Positions 46,193 to 58,542 are shown, numbered from the stretch's first letter. The stretch is DNA of 64,000 bases from Thuidium tamariscinum (GCA_947034885.2 OX344754.2:12879501-12943500); one strand, 5' to 3'. The notes: a model not told the origin generated them from the letters alone. Numbers and translations are program-made.

Positions 46193-46942
46193 ATGCCTGC
46201 TAATGGTCACGTTCCATCGCCGCATGCTGCTAATGGTCATGCGACATCGTTGCATGCACCCGGCCTTCGACATCAAACTGCCTCCACGTCTACAGGTCGA
46301 CCTCGATCTCTCAGTGCCTCGCTTGTGAGTAGCGAGCAAACTCGGAACAAGGGAGGTCGACGAGATCAACAACCAAATTGGCTTCCTGATGAGGTCAGAG
46401 CGCTAATTCAAGCAAAGCGAACTCTTCACATGGAGGAACAGAGAGCCTCAGATGGGCATGAACTCATGCACAGTGATGCTACGAAATGGGCGCGCATCAG
46501 TGCCATGGTGAATGAGGCTGGTTTCTCAATTGTACTTCGAGACCCCCAAGCCTACAAGTGCAAATGGGGACAAGTATTCCCGGACTACAAGAAAATCGCC
46601 GATTATTACACCCGATCCGGGACAAACTTAGAAGACTATTGGAACATTACTCCATCGGCGAGAAGGTCCTTACTACTTCCACAAGCTTACCCTCGTGATT
46701 GGTACTTTACCATCCGTGAGTGGTATGGTCAGCGCCCGTCCATGCAACCTACAGACACGGGCGATCTGCTTTCTTCAAGTGATGCCAACTACCGCCTCCC
46801 TACTACAACAATAGCTGATCCTGAAGTTCATCCCGACATCAAACAAGACACGAAAGATGACTTTGACAAGGCATTCAACGAGGTTGACGCTATGGACTTC
46901 ACTTCTCCAACGCAATTACCTAGCCAACGCCCGCAGACCTGA
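46193..46942 (+). CDS. PIF/Harbinger Myb/SANT-like DNA-binding protein (truncated)
   Basis: The 249-residue frame starts with a low-complexity segment, then a Myb/SANT-like trihelix domain at about residues 62-180: NWLPDEVRALIQAKR, DATKWARISAMVNEAGF, QAYKCKWGQVFPDYKKIADY and YPRDWYFTIREWYGQRP. In Harbinger elements such a second protein helps bring the transposase to the nucleus and DNA. A TGA ends the frame, but coding-like sequence continues in other frames to 47495, so the gene is probably broken. It converges with the transposase fragment at 47911-48222, a usual Harbinger layout. A domesticated trihelix factor is an alternative. Confidence 0.65.
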   Translation: MPANGHVPSPHAANGHATSLHAPGLRHQTASTSTGRPRSLSASLVSSEQTRNKGGRRDQQPNWLPDEVRALIQAKRTLHMEEQRASDGHELMHSDATKWARISAMVNEAGFSIVLRDPQAYKCKWGQVFPDYKKIADYYTRSGTNLEDYWNITPSARRSLLLPQAYPRDWYFTIREWYGQRPSMQPTDTGDLLSSSDANYRLPTTTIADPEVHPDIKQDTKDDFDKAFNEVDAMDFTSPTQLPSQRPQT

Positions 46943-47495
46943 AGTAGAGGACGGGACACCGGACACCTAATTCAGCTGGTCTTGAACGAACTTGGCACTC
47001 CGTCCCGCTTGGCGTTACAGTGCATGAAGTGAGCTCAAGCGACACTAGCAGCCACATCGCACATTGTCAACTAGGGAATACTGCGGTCCGATGCATGACT
47101 GTTTCTGGATCGCCGAAGCAATGAAAAGGACTGGCATGTGCATCACGTCCCAAATTCGTGAAAGAATTGAGGCTAGTCGCGAAATGAAGAGAAACAAGAT
47201 GGACATGTAGAAGAGCTTGTTTGATTTACAGATTCAATATCAAATGGATCGAGACTCCAAACTACATGAGAATGCACGGGCAGTTGACGAGAATGCAAAG
47301 CTTTCTATTATTAAGCAAGGTGAACTTGTACAATGCCTGGCTAACCTCTGTGGCGTGTTGAGCGCAGTACTTGATCAAAGAGTACCTGCTCCAGTGCACA
47401 TCGAAACTAGCTCAGGCAGCCATGTCGACATGCAACGTAGATTCACTATGCCCGATGAGCCATCCACCTCCACAGACCCTAACGATACAGACTAG
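46943..47495 (+). pseudogene. C-terminal remnant of the Harbinger Myb-like protein
   Basis: After the TGA at 46940 the first frame stays open for 28 more codons. Another frame then reads EAMKRTGMCITSQIRERIEA and MKRNKMDM, a TAG, and continues to 47495 with QIQYQMDRDSKLHENARAV and a helical ACL-rich stretch. One frameshift and two stops are implied, unless an unseen intron removes them. Confidence 0.5.
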
Positions 47496-47910
47496 AGGCT
47501 AGGAAGAAGAGTTGGAACGCATCACCAGCGGTGGCTGTCGCTGCCGAGCGAATGTAGGCTCCGCACTTCAACAAAAAGTCCTCGTTACTTTTTGTACATA
47601 CTTATCGGAGACGTTCGCACGTCCATTTTGCGTTGACCAGACTCTAAACTTGCTGGTGCTTGAAGTATTTGTACATTTCTTATACTTATAGAATGTCGTA
47701 GTGCAAAGCTTTGCTGATCATATATAGTGTGTACAGATTTGAGGTCTTCCTTTGCACATAGAAGAAGGCTTACAGTTTTAGATTAGCATCACTTGTAATA
47801 CGCTGAATGCGCAATGTACAGGGAGAACATCTCAGAACTATACCAACAGGAAATGAAAACAAGGAAAAAAAAATTGTACAGAATTCCATGTGTCCGATGG
47901 TGTACCTGTG

Positions 47911-48222
47911 TTAGACATTCACGCTGCGTCGTTGAAGTGAGAGCCATACTCCAAGGTCACGTTGTTTGGAAACGGCATCTTCCAAAGCTCTTTCTTCTAG
48001 CATGACTGCCGCTTCCAGTGTCGCAGTAGTCGCTTCAACATTGACCTGTGCTCCACTATTTTTATGGCGGAGGACTTCAAGAAGACGTTGCACGTCGGTC
48101 GAAGACTGACGCAGCAAGATGTTATGCAGAATGGCACATGCGACAATCACGTCAGGCACAAAAGTAACGTTGTCGGGTAGAGAGGAGTGCGCTAAGGGAA
48201 CACACGGGGGATCTAGCTGCGA
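47911..48222 (-). pseudogene. PIF/Harbinger transposase, C-terminal fragment
   Basis: The minus frame open from 48222 includes LPDNVTFVPDVIVACAILHN followed by ILLRQSSTDVQRLLEVLR and an Ala/Glu-rich end. The VACAILHN block is the conserved C-terminal signature of HARBI1-like nucleases. The catalytic portion upstream is missing because the sequence at 48191 onward turns into unrelated repeat DNA. It is a non-functional fragment. Confidence 0.65.
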
Positions 48223-48802
48223 CTAGGTTTGGCTTGAGAAAATGAAGTCACAAAAAATATAATGAACAATTTTACAAATTTTCATCAAAAAGTCTCCATA
48301 TACAAAGTACAATAATAATGACTATGCTAAAAAACCTTCCAAAGTCTCGGTTCTCCCAAGTATATCAAGGGAAGAAAGAAGGAGCACTTTCATTTTATCT
48401 ACCACCTAGTTAAGTGGAGTTTGACCACTATAAAGCCACATGGACTTGACTTCAACTATTAGTCTTCACTTTTCTCCCCCATAACCCTATCCTTATCTCC
48501 TACATGGACTTCTAGTCTTTTTTTTAAAAACTGAATGAAAGGTAAAACAAACTTCATCTTTCTTTTAAACAACTTTAAACTAAAACTAAAACCCTAAAAT
48601 GACTTCAAATATTAAAAAAATAAAATTAATGCCAAATAGTTGTTTAATAGAGGTAAAAAAGATAGAGTCCACTCCATATGGATGGATTAGACTCTTCAAA
48701 AAACCCTCTACTTCAACAATAAACATAAAATTCTACATAGTAAACAAATTTACTACACGACAGCGCTTAGGGAACATATAGGGTGTCTAGCTGCAACTAG
48801 GT
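48191..48802. repeat. ~40-bp direct repeat bounding a 530-bp segment
   Basis: GCTAAGGGAACA...TCTAGCTGCGACTAGGT (48191-48228) recurs at 48763-48802 as GCTTAGGGAACA...TCTAGCTGCAACTAGGT. The first copy marks the point where the Harbinger transposase fragment breaks off. The origin is unclear. Confidence 0.5.
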
Positions 48803-49057
48803 AGGACCCTCCTCACCACATAATTATAAGCCGTCCAAAAGTTCAACCCTCACTATCTATGACAATCTTACCTCTCCCACCTTCTCAAGCATAGCCTTTG
48901 CATAATAACTTCAAATAAAGTGAGTAATAAAGTTTAATAGAGGTAATAAAGGTAGAGTCCACTCCATATGGATGGATTAGACTCTCCAAAAAACCTTCTA
49001 CTTCAACAATAAACATAAAGTTCTACATAGTGAACGAATTTATAACACGATAGCGTT
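48640..49057. repeat. Tandem duplication, ~125-bp copies about 294 bp apart
   Basis: The block TTAATAGAGGTAA, GAGTCCACTCCATATGGATG, TTCAACAATAAACATAAA and TTCTACATAGT recurs at 48932-49057 with about 90% identity. The copies end CGACAGCG and CGATAGCG. Confidence 0.8.
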
Positions 49058-50829
49058 TTACCGACTGCATTTTTGATACATAATACTGCCAGAACTATGG
49101 GTACTATCAGCAACTTGCCAATGTATTGTGCTTTTGACGTGTGTACTGGAGTCATGAGTTAGTGTGGCCATTGAATGACATTATCTTATATATTACATCA
49201 TTTAAAAAGCTTGATATGTGGACAAATATGGGATTAAAGAGATGTGGGAATACTACATCCACATAGTAGTACTTAGAAGCAGAGGACTACAGTTTTTTTC
49301 AGAAAATACAAGGATCCAATTTTAATTCATAAAAAATCAAAAGTGAAATTTTTATTTATTTTTAATTATGGCCATTTTTTTAAAGTTCGTTATCGACACT
49401 TTCATCCAAAAAAATTAGAGTCACAATATTTTTAGAATTTATAAATATACGTGCCACTAAGTTATATTATGTAGTATATACATCATCCAAAAATAACTAA
49501 AAATTGGATTCCAAACCATATTCATAATTTTACTAAGTGGAGGAAGACACCACTAAAATATCAACTCAAAATCATTTTTTTGGATTACTATGAATATAGT
49601 GAATCGTTGTTCACCCAATTTGTAACAAGAGGACAAAATTGACTTTTAAATATAAATTTTTTTTTCCAAAATTTGAAAAAAATATAGAACCCTTAATCAT
49701 GAAGTTAGTTATATCCAATTAGAATTTCAAAGTCAAAGCTTTTTGGATTCAAAAGTCATACTACAAGAGAAGAAAGTTGTTTTCATTGTGACAACAAATA
49801 GGACTAGTATTTCTTGCAATTACCTATACTCATAAATATAGAAGTAGTTATAATATAAGGGTCAATTAAAAAAATATAATTTCAATTTTAAAATATCTAT
49901 TCAATCAAATTTGGAAAGGCAACCCTTGACATTCAATTTTCTATAATGTAAAATTTTTCCTATGTAATGCAATTTTTTTCCTAAAAGTAAGATATGCACG
50001 TCAATATTACACAATAAAAATTAAAAAAATTATCACCACTATTTTTCAATCAATTATTATATAATATAATTAAAAATATACAAAATGATTTATCAAAAAT
50101 ATATTTTTTGTTTTTCGAAATTGAATTTTGGTGTCTTGATCAAGATTTGTATAAAACTATCATTTTAATAGGTTAGTTTTGAAAAATAGGTCTAAAAAGG
50201 TCAAATTTCAAAAGATTTTTTTGCAAGTCAAAATTGGGGTTACTTTTTCTTTGTATAGGGCATTGTACTTAGTTGTAACATATGAGGTTCCTAAAGCACC
50301 TATCTAAGAGATTAAAATTTATTTAGAGAGGTTAGACTTCTCGAAATATATTTCTAAAGTATTTCTTTATAAGGCAAATGGAGTTGCATCTAATCTAAGT
50401 TGTTTTGTACTTTTGGGACCTTTGTAGAATCAATTTTGAATTTTTGAAGTGCAATGATCACTAAAAGTGTCCATGTCATGAAGTACACACTATCTATACA
50501 TTGTTGATGTAATGAAAAAGCAAAAAGTACCTCTATGTTGGAAGATGCTTATAGAACTCTACAGCTTTATAAGGTTGAAGCACCAATAACCAATCATTTG
50601 AGTAATTTTAAATCAAATTGTATCCAATATGAGGTAGTGGAAATTTTTTTCATGTAGAAAGATAGAAAATATCAAGATTGTAAAATTTTATGAATTTCAT
50701 TCCAAAAATTGAAATTAATCTGAATTTTTGGAGGACAAAAGTACTCTAAGCCAATAACCAATGTCTAGTGTATTCTAAATCTGATCATTCAAGAATTATA
50801 TTTTTTATTCACTACTTCCTATTTTCTCA
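49058..50829. other. AT-rich DNA with one solo family A end
   Basis: AGTATTTCTTGCAATTACC at about 49794-49812 matches the right terminus of TIR family A. No left partner was found nearby. No genes are recognised. Confidence 0.4.
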
Positions 50830-51290
50830 CTCAGTAAGGTAGAAGAACCTATATCTTACCAAGAACCCATGCCCATCCAATAGGGTGCAACCATTTATAA
50901 CCAAAGTTGGAACATATTTCCAATCAAAGTTTAAATTGTGTTTTTTCGTCATTCCCAAGGTTGGGACCAATAAGATCATGACACATGTTCCAAAATAGTG
51001 AGCAAGAAAGTAGGAAGTAGTGAGTGACAAAGTATCTAATCTATGATTGGATTTAGAAGAGTCTAGACATTGCTATTAGTTCGGACAACCTTTTGGCTTC
51101 CAAAAATCATAGTAATTTAATTTCAATTTTGGGAACAAAATTCTAAAAAATTTACAGTCTTTGTATTTCCTATCTTCTTACATGGCAAAAATTTTACTTG
51201 CCCCATATTGCTCACAATTTGTTTGAAAATCACTTAAGTAATTGACTATGAATATCTCTACCTTAATTCAAGGCATGTGTCATAACCTTA
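50830..51290. repeat. Dispersed repeat R1, copy 3
   Basis: It shares ACACATGTTCCAAAATAGTG, GTAGGAAGTAGTGAGTGA, GAGTCTAGACATTG and CATAGTAATTT with the window start and with 56636-57070. Confidence 0.6.
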
Positions 51291-51545
51291 GTATGATAGT
51301 CTTAACCTCAAAAAGTACCAAAAAAACGCATTCCAAGCTTTGGTTGGAAATCTATTCTAACCTTAATTGGAAATATTGCACCCCTACAAGTGGATAGTAG
51401 GCATTGGTCATGGTTGGATAATGGTACCTCAAAGTTAGACTTCCTAAGGTAGGAGGCTCAAACTCTGACCGGGTATTAAAAGTGAAGATGACTTAGAGAG
51501 ACATTTTACTTTTTTCAATGTATCAACTCTACACATTTCAAGAAG

Positions 51546-54512
51546 TAGAATATTTCACCCATTTCCAACCATTTAAGCAATTACACATATGTAGATTGTA
51601 GATTTTTTGAATGCAAATTTTTTTTGCACAGAAATAGAATTTGGAAGGATGCCATATTTTTCCAGAATTTTATTACACAAATTGTAATTACTATGAATTT
51701 CTTAATAGAAGATTTTCTTTGACCTATAATAGTGATATAGACCAATTGTAAAACCAACCAAGCTAGTTGTATTTATGAGAGCCTTGCAACCAATCATAAT
51801 GTAGCACAATTGCTTTAGGAATTACATCATAACTTCATGGAAAGAAAACAACTTATTGATTGGAAATGGAGGTTGATTAGTAATGGGTTGCCATCTTTTA
51901 GTCACTTTAGATGACCATAGATGACCACTTTTATTCAACTTCATAAATTTGTGAATAATTTCAAAAAGTTCCTAAAAATATGAAATGAGTAGCCTATTCT
52001 ACTTGTCTTCAAGAAAAATTTACTGAAAAATATTTCAAAATGTTTTACCTCCCCAAAATTCAATTCCAGCCTTTAAATGCTCAATTTATAGACATCCTAC
52101 CTTGCCGCTTTTGCCCAACACAATTTTCTTGTCCCCTGCTGAACAAAAAGAGGCGGCGTTATCCAAACCTTTCAATGTAAGTTTACTCCTACCTGCAGCT
52201 TCCTTGCAATGCACTCAGTTTTCATGTCAAACGTTTGTACAATTTGGAAGGGATAGACTAGACTCCACCCTCTCTAATGGAGAAACACCCAATCCCACAC
52301 CTATTCCTTGCATTGGACTCTAGGGTCATCCAATTGCATGTATAGACTGCAGTGAATGTGTTCATCAAATGTTTGACTCTAATTTGCTAAGGGAGAAACA
52401 CCCATTTCCGTCCCTGTACCTATTTTTGGGCCATAGAGTGTCACTAAATCTATCCATAGGCATACATTAAGGCGTCCGACAATTGTTTAATTCTAATTTG
52501 ATGACGCAGTTGTAAGACACATGTGTAGTTTTCATTCACTGACATCTGATTTCAGCAGGTGTTCGGTTTAAGGTACACCTATAGGACGGTTCCAGTGGTC
52601 TAGGGAGCCAACACTTTGAAAATTTACAGAAATTACATACTGATTCCGAAAAATTTAATTTTTTTTTAATATTCATGATTTTCACTCGCTAATGCTAGAA
52701 AAATATCAGTTTTAGAAAACGCTGCCTCCAACTATGCTGAATTCCTTATTCGGACGATTTTGGGTGTTTCCACTGTAATGCATATTAAGGACACATACCA
52801 AAATCTGATTGGCTCACTATTGATTTAGCAAGATTTGTATTTGGGTGCACCTACATGACAGTTTCAGTGGTCTAGGGAGTCATTACTTTGGAAAATCATA
52901 GAAATTACATACGACATCTGAAAAATCTATATTTTTTTAGTAATCATGATTTTCACTCGCTTATACTAAAAAAATATTATTTTTAGAAAAAAACACCTCC
53001 AATTATGTTGAATTCCTTATTTGGACGGGTTTGGGTGCTTCCACCCTAATGACACACTTTGTAAAATGAATACCAAGAAGATGCAATTCTTAGTACATAG
53101 TGGCAGACATTCAAACATTGGATGTCATGCTTTTGTGAAACTTTTGAAAGGGGTAACTTACATACAATTTTTATTCCAATTGTTCAACCTTTGAGAATAT
53201 CCCATTGTGGAAAGAATTCATAATTTGTTTTAATGACCCAACGCCAACCCCATATTTGTATTTTTGTGGCAACTTTAGAACCTACAATTGATATAGATAT
53301 ATCTAGATGTTTTTTTGTGAATATATATAGCATGTACTTTCCATATGTAATGTTTGTATCCCTTTATTTATATATATAGTAACTATATCTATATTTTATA
53401 ACCGTATTTGTATTCAAAATCCAATATCTAGTATCCATTTTTGAAAGGCAAAGGTCACATTTGATAGACATAAATGACTTTAGTTTTTTCAAGAAATCGA
53501 TGGCATTTGGGAGGGTCCTTATTTTCTCTAAAAGAGATCCAAAGGTGATTGATTTTCAAATAAAAACCAAATCAATGGTAGCTTAGGTACTTTCATTTTT
53601 GCATTTTTGCATTTGAGAATGAAGGATTTTTTACATTAGGGGGTGAGTGAGGCCAAGTTTGCACACATCCTCTGGATACATAGGATACAAAGTAATATGG
53701 TATGCATTCCATGTATTTCCTTGAAAAATATCACATTTTGTTCCCATCTTAACTAGAGAATACTCGGTTGGGTTGGTTACCATTGAAATCATCCTTGTGC
53801 CAATGTGAATCATTTGCTTTAAAAAATTCAAGAGCATTCATTGGAGATCAAACTATTGTGCAAGACCTCTCCTTTTCACACAAAATTCCAAGGATGAACA
53901 TTTGTTCTTTTGTCTTACATACAAAGATTCCATGCCATCCATTAGACACTTTTAGGTCATCTTGTCATTACAAGATTAACTAATATAAGTATCCATATTT
54001 ATTATGCACTTGAAATGTACAAAGTGCATTCATTTGGCAATTTTGTGTTCACGCATCTTTTACGTTGAAGGCATTTTTGACTCCAAAAGTCACAAATAAG
54101 TTTCTTTCTAGCACTGAAATGTATTATTCTTGGGTTTCTTTCTTTCTTAGAAGATGGCAACCCATTACCGATCAGCCCTGTTTCCAATCAATAGGTTATT
54201 TTCTTTCCGTGAAGTTATGATGTAGTTTTCAAAGCAATTGTGATAAATTATGATTGATTACAAGGCTCTCATAAATGCAACTAGCCCTTGGTTGGTTTTG
54301 CAATCAGCCTATATCACCATTATAGGTCGAAGAGAATCTTCTACTAAAAAATTCATAGTAATTACAATATGTGTAATAAAATTCTGGAAAAATATGGCAT
54401 CCTTCCAAATTCTATTTCTGTACATGGAAAAGATTTGCATTCAAAAAAGGTACAATCTACATATGTGTAAGATAATTGCTTAAGTGGTTAGAAATGCGTG
54501 AAATACTCTACG
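51546..54512. mobile_element. ~3-kb element with long inverted arms
   Basis: The left arm at 51546-51897 and the right arm at about 54152-54512 are reverse complements with about 80-85% identity. Matching landmarks are TATTTCACCCATTTC with GAAATGCGTGAAATA, ACACATATGTAGATTG with CAATCTACATATGTGT, and GGGTTGCCATCTT with AAGATGGCAACCC. About 2.25 kb separates the arms. Long arms suggest a MULE or fold-back transposon, but no 8-10 bp duplication was evident. The interior has no recognisable transposase; it includes a GC-richer patch at 52090-52340 and a tandem repeat. Confidence 0.65.
52574..53045. repeat. Tandem direct repeat, 272-bp period
   Basis: CAGTGGTCTAGGGAG, AGAAATTACATAC, CATGATTTTCACTCGCT and TTGAATTCCTTATTYGGACG-type blocks occur twice, 272 bases apart (anchors 52597 and 52869). 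The copies differ by about 15-20%. Confidence 0.75.
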
Positions 54513-54620
54513 GAAACGAAATGAGATTCCATTGCCAGAAGTAAAAATACATACTGGCAAGCTGCAAGTGACCTGACAGGACAAAGACACCCACACCCAC
54601 CCAGACAGACACAGCTAGGG
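54513..54620 (-). repeat. LINE 3' tail, minus strand
   Basis: This is the reverse complement of the tail at 14575-14675, sharing ATGAGATTCCAT, AGTAAAAATACATAC and GACAAAGACACCCAC. It lies immediately outside the right arm of the 51546-54512 element. Confidence 0.6.
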
Positions 54621-55256
54621 GAGGAGGCTCATAAACCGTTCATCTAAGGGCTGGTCCGCCTTTTTCATGTATTTTTTTGGATGGTAATATTTTCCGCTCA
54701 TTTTTCAGTGAAAGAGAAATAAACGAGGAATCTAACACAAGTTGTTTCATATTTTTTGAAGCATTATTGAATTAGTTATGAATTTTCAAACACAGTCTGG
54801 CATAGGGCCCTATCTGTGATCAGTAGGCCTTGCAAACCCATACATGTGCAGTTTGAAAAAAAATCTGGCTTGCTTCAAAAACTAGCACTGCAACATGTAA
54901 AAAGTAATAGCATTTGTTTCTAAAAGCGTTCCTTTCTAAAACTGAAATGAATTCTTGAATAAATCATATTTCAGATTTTTGAACACTTGACAGAAGGTGG
55001 TTCAACAACTAATTCTTATTTTAAATATAATCAAGAGACACCTAACCACTTAGTTGAGAATGAAGCCATTGGGACTCTGAAACCATCCATTCAATTAGTG
55101 AAAACAAAGTCTTAGCATGCTTCAATATAATCCAGAATTCATTTTCTCACAGTAAATGATCCATTTCAGAGCCTCCTAATGGGCAGGTGCAAAAGCATGA
55201 GCGGTTTATGAGCCCTCTCCTATACAGCCTAAACAAACTGAAACACCACAAGGCAG
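54621..55256. other. Spacer, no gene recognised
   Basis: An inverted pair, GAGGCTCATAAACCG near 54625 and CGGTTTATGAGCC near 55200, suggests a ~590-bp TIR element with ends like GGCTCATAAACCG, but this rests on short termini. Confidence 0.35.
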
Positions 55257-55790
55257 GGCACGGTGAACTGGCCCCCTTGCTCGGCCACTTGTGAAAATGC
55301 CTGAATTTTTTTAATTTTCCATGCATGATAAAGTTTGCAAATTCTCACTGAATTCATATTAATCTGCAACCAGAAGCCCCTAATTAGTTAGGAGAGGTGT
55401 AAGGTACGTACACCCAAAATGGCACCTGACCTTAAAGCGCCTTGTACAATGTGCATACATTTTCAAAATCAGTCATGTACCCAGACTGTAGATGGTGCTT
55501 TCAAAAACACATTTTGACTGTTAATAACTTTTTGCATACGGTATCCAAATCCACTGTTCTTTGGTGCGTTGGGACATGCTTTCACTCACCAACAAGACTG
55601 TAAAAAAAATCTGAACAACATAATAACAGGAACTAGGCACAGTATGAAAAACTGGCGCTTTTGGGTGTACCTACCTTACTAGGTATATTACTCAAGCACA
55701 AAATTGGGGACTTTTATTTTTACTTGTCCCCTTGAGAATGACTTGGTGTAACCAAGTGGGGGGGCCAATTCACCCCAACTGCATAAGAGG
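55257..55790. repeat. Dispersed repeat E, copy 2, interrupted
   Basis: Order and content follow 25760-26015 (CTTGCTCGGCCACTTG, GACTTTTATTTTTACTTG, GGGGGGCCAATTCA). The copy is split in the middle by the TIR element at 55400-55678. Confidence 0.6.
55400..55678. mobile_element. TIR element inserted in repeat E (~279 bp)
   Basis: TAAGGTACGTACACCCAAAA at the left pairs with TTTTGGGTGTACCTACCTTA at the right, one mismatch in 20. The interior is absent from the homologous position near 25885. It is non-coding. No clean target duplication was identified. Confidence 0.65.
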
Positions 55791-56635
55791 GCCGTGAGGC
55801 TTTCACGGCTAGGCAACCACTAACTTAAACATTCTTGTGTTTCATTGAGAAAAGTTACAACTTTAGTAATATTAGTGTGCTCCAATGCCATTGCTACACC
55901 CAAAATTAAAGTAAAAATGATTTCTTAGTTTTTTAATTCATAAAAACTTTGAGATTCAATAACTTTCTCACCATGAGTCAAAATATCACAAAATAAAGCC
56001 CATGCACCCTTCCTCATTGAGAGTTTTCCAACTATACTAAGAATGCAACTAGGAGATGGACAATGCAAGAGATCTCAACGTAACAAACAAACAAAACAAA
56101 TCAAAGAACCTACTTTAAGGTATGGAATAGTGTGCCCTCTATTATTTCTTCAACCCAAATTAATGCAATTTTTTAAATTTAAATTAAAAATAATTCATAA
56201 ATATTTATTTATTTATTATGGGTCTAAACACCATGAAACCAAGCCCATGCACCCCTCTTTACCAAGGACTTTTCAACGGTAACAAGAGTGCAACCACAAT
56301 ATAATTTAAAGTAATTTTTTTTAATCTATAAAAATTTGAAATTCAATAACTTTTCCATTAGAAAGGGACTTTTTAACATTTTCAAACACCTTCTTTGAAA
56401 TTTGTCCGTAAATTTTGAGTGGAGACTTCAAATCTCAAACAAATTTATAGAGCTAAAATTTAACTTCATTTTCCAACTTTTCTTAGTTCAAAGTCTTTCG
56501 AGAAAAGTTATTCTACTATAGTTAAATGAGATCTAAGAATTTAAGTTTAATACAATTCTTGTTCTTGACTTAACTATGAACAATTGAACCCCTTTTAATT
56601 TTCATTACAAATCCCACTTTGTTTGTTTTACCTAC

Positions 56636-57070
56636 TAAGGTAGAACCACCTTTTCCCAATCAAGGATCCATGCCCAACCTATAGGATGTGGCTATTTCCA
56701 ACCAAGGCAAAAAGAGATTTACAATCAAAGCTTGGAATGTACTTTTCCCCCATTTTCAAGGTTGGGACTAATAAGGTCATCATACATGTCCCAAAGTATC
56801 ATAAAGGGTGTAGGAAGTACCGATTGAGAAAGTAGTCTTAGCTATGATCCAAATTAGAAGACTCTAAACATTGGCTATCGGTTCAGAGCACTTTTTGGCT
56901 TCTAAAAATCATAATAACTTCAGTTTGGGGAATAAAATTATGAAAAATTTGCAATCCCCATCTTTCTTATTTTGCTCCATAAAAAAAATTCGCTTAGCCT
57001 CATATTCCTCATAATCTGTTTCAGAATTGCTTAAGTGATTGGGTATAAGTCGTTCTACGATACCATCCTA
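56636..57070. repeat. Dispersed repeat R1, copy 4
   Basis: It shares CTATTTCCAACCAAGG, CAAGGTTGGGACTAATAAGG, GTAGGAAGTA and AGAAGACTCTAAACATTGG with copies 1 and 3. Confidence 0.6.
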
Positions 57071-57329
57071 TATCTATATGAAGAGTTGTCTTCTCAAGTA
57101 CAAATAAAAATCATAGAGAGCTTTCACATCAAAGTGAGGTTGACATTTTCTAGCATAATAACTCTCAAAGAGTTGAATGCTAATTGTTGAGAGTTTTATT
57201 AAAAATTCCTTGCTTTGCTATTAAATGCAATGTATAGGTGTGACCTAAACACCCAACCTAATGCATTTTATTTCTCTGACATATATTGACGCGTGACAGG
57301 TATTGATAAATCAATAACTTATTTTTGTT

Positions 57330-57405
57330 ATTGATGTGGGTGTGGAATATATCACACCATTTCATTCATTGGAGGGCAATTCCATTAACTACTATTGAAT
57401 GTTAT
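57330..57405. mobile_element. TIR family B, right-end fragment (copy 3)
   Basis: GGTGTGGAATATATCACACC and ATTTCATTCATTGGAGG are followed by TACTATTGAATGTTAT, matching the right half of 25277-25447. A clear left terminus was not found. Confidence 0.6.
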
Positions 57406-58542
57406 ACTTAATCTTTGATATTATTAGATTTTTGTCCCTCCTAAGTCAGGACATTAAATCCTACCATTAAAGGTGGGTTCAACAATGTGGATTTTGGATT
57501 TTTTAGGATGAAAGTGAAAAAGCCCCCTATTTTGTGTCATGTATAGGATCTATTGTAGACCTCATTTACCTAATTTAGAGTTTCTAATTGCAAATATGAA
57601 TTCAAAATTTGCAAAAAATATTATTCGCAAAAAATAAAAAATTCTTGCATTTTTCACCAAAGTAAATCCATCATATTGGACCCACCTTCAATGGTAGAAT
57701 TCAATGTCCTCCATTATAAATACTATTATTCAAGTATGAAAATGTTTACCATATATACTACATATTTAAATCATGATCTCCAACTTTTTGGATTTAATGC
57801 TTAAGGGATAGACCTTGGTGATTATGAGATCATCCATTTTGATATTATGGAAATCAATGACTAAAAAAATTTCAAGCACTCATTGGAAGTCAAAATAGTG
57901 AAGAAGATCTCTCTTATTCACTCAAAATTCCAAAGATGAACAATTGCATTTCTATCTCCACATACAAAGATTTTCTATCATCGACTAGACTCCCAACATC
58001 TTTGTCAACATTTAAAAATTAACCCTGTTGCATAGATTGATGACCACTTGCTTCAAACCTCATGATCTATTACTTTGCTTGTTGGCATTTTTCAACTAGA
58101 TATGACTCAAAAATGTTATATTTATTTTTGAGATGAATTCATATGTCTACTACAAGTTTGCAAGTTATAAAATTTTCAAGTTTCTTGGAAAAATTTGGAA
58201 TTGTTGTGAATTATTTTAAGAAAAAACTAAACAAAATTAATATTAAAAAATCATCATAGATGTATTTTATAATGCATCACGATATAAACCAAATTTACCA
58301 TATCACTCTAATATTAGATAACTTATAAATTATAATTATAGGCCCAAAATTCTTATATTGCTATAAAATGTTGAAATTTATGAATTTTTAAAATTTCTAG
58401 TTGGAATAGAAATTACACTTGATAATCTTGTTTTCATAAGTTATACTCAAATTCAAAAAATATTATTCCTATGGCTCAAATTCACATCAAATCTAAATAG
58501 CAAAAAATGGTCAAAATACACTACAAGGGTGTTATGTGGATT
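57406..58542. other. AT-rich DNA, no gene recognised
   Basis: An inverted pair about AGGTGGGTTCAACAATG-type sequence (57463) and GGACCCACCTTCAATGGTAG (57678) may bound a small ~250-bp palindromic element. Otherwise featureless. Confidence 0.35.

Noticed and set aside
45060..47030. CTTGGCGTTAC repeats as long terminal repeats of a retroelement
   Set aside because: Similarity is limited to about 25 bases and no retroelement coding sequence lies between; the locus is Harbinger-like.
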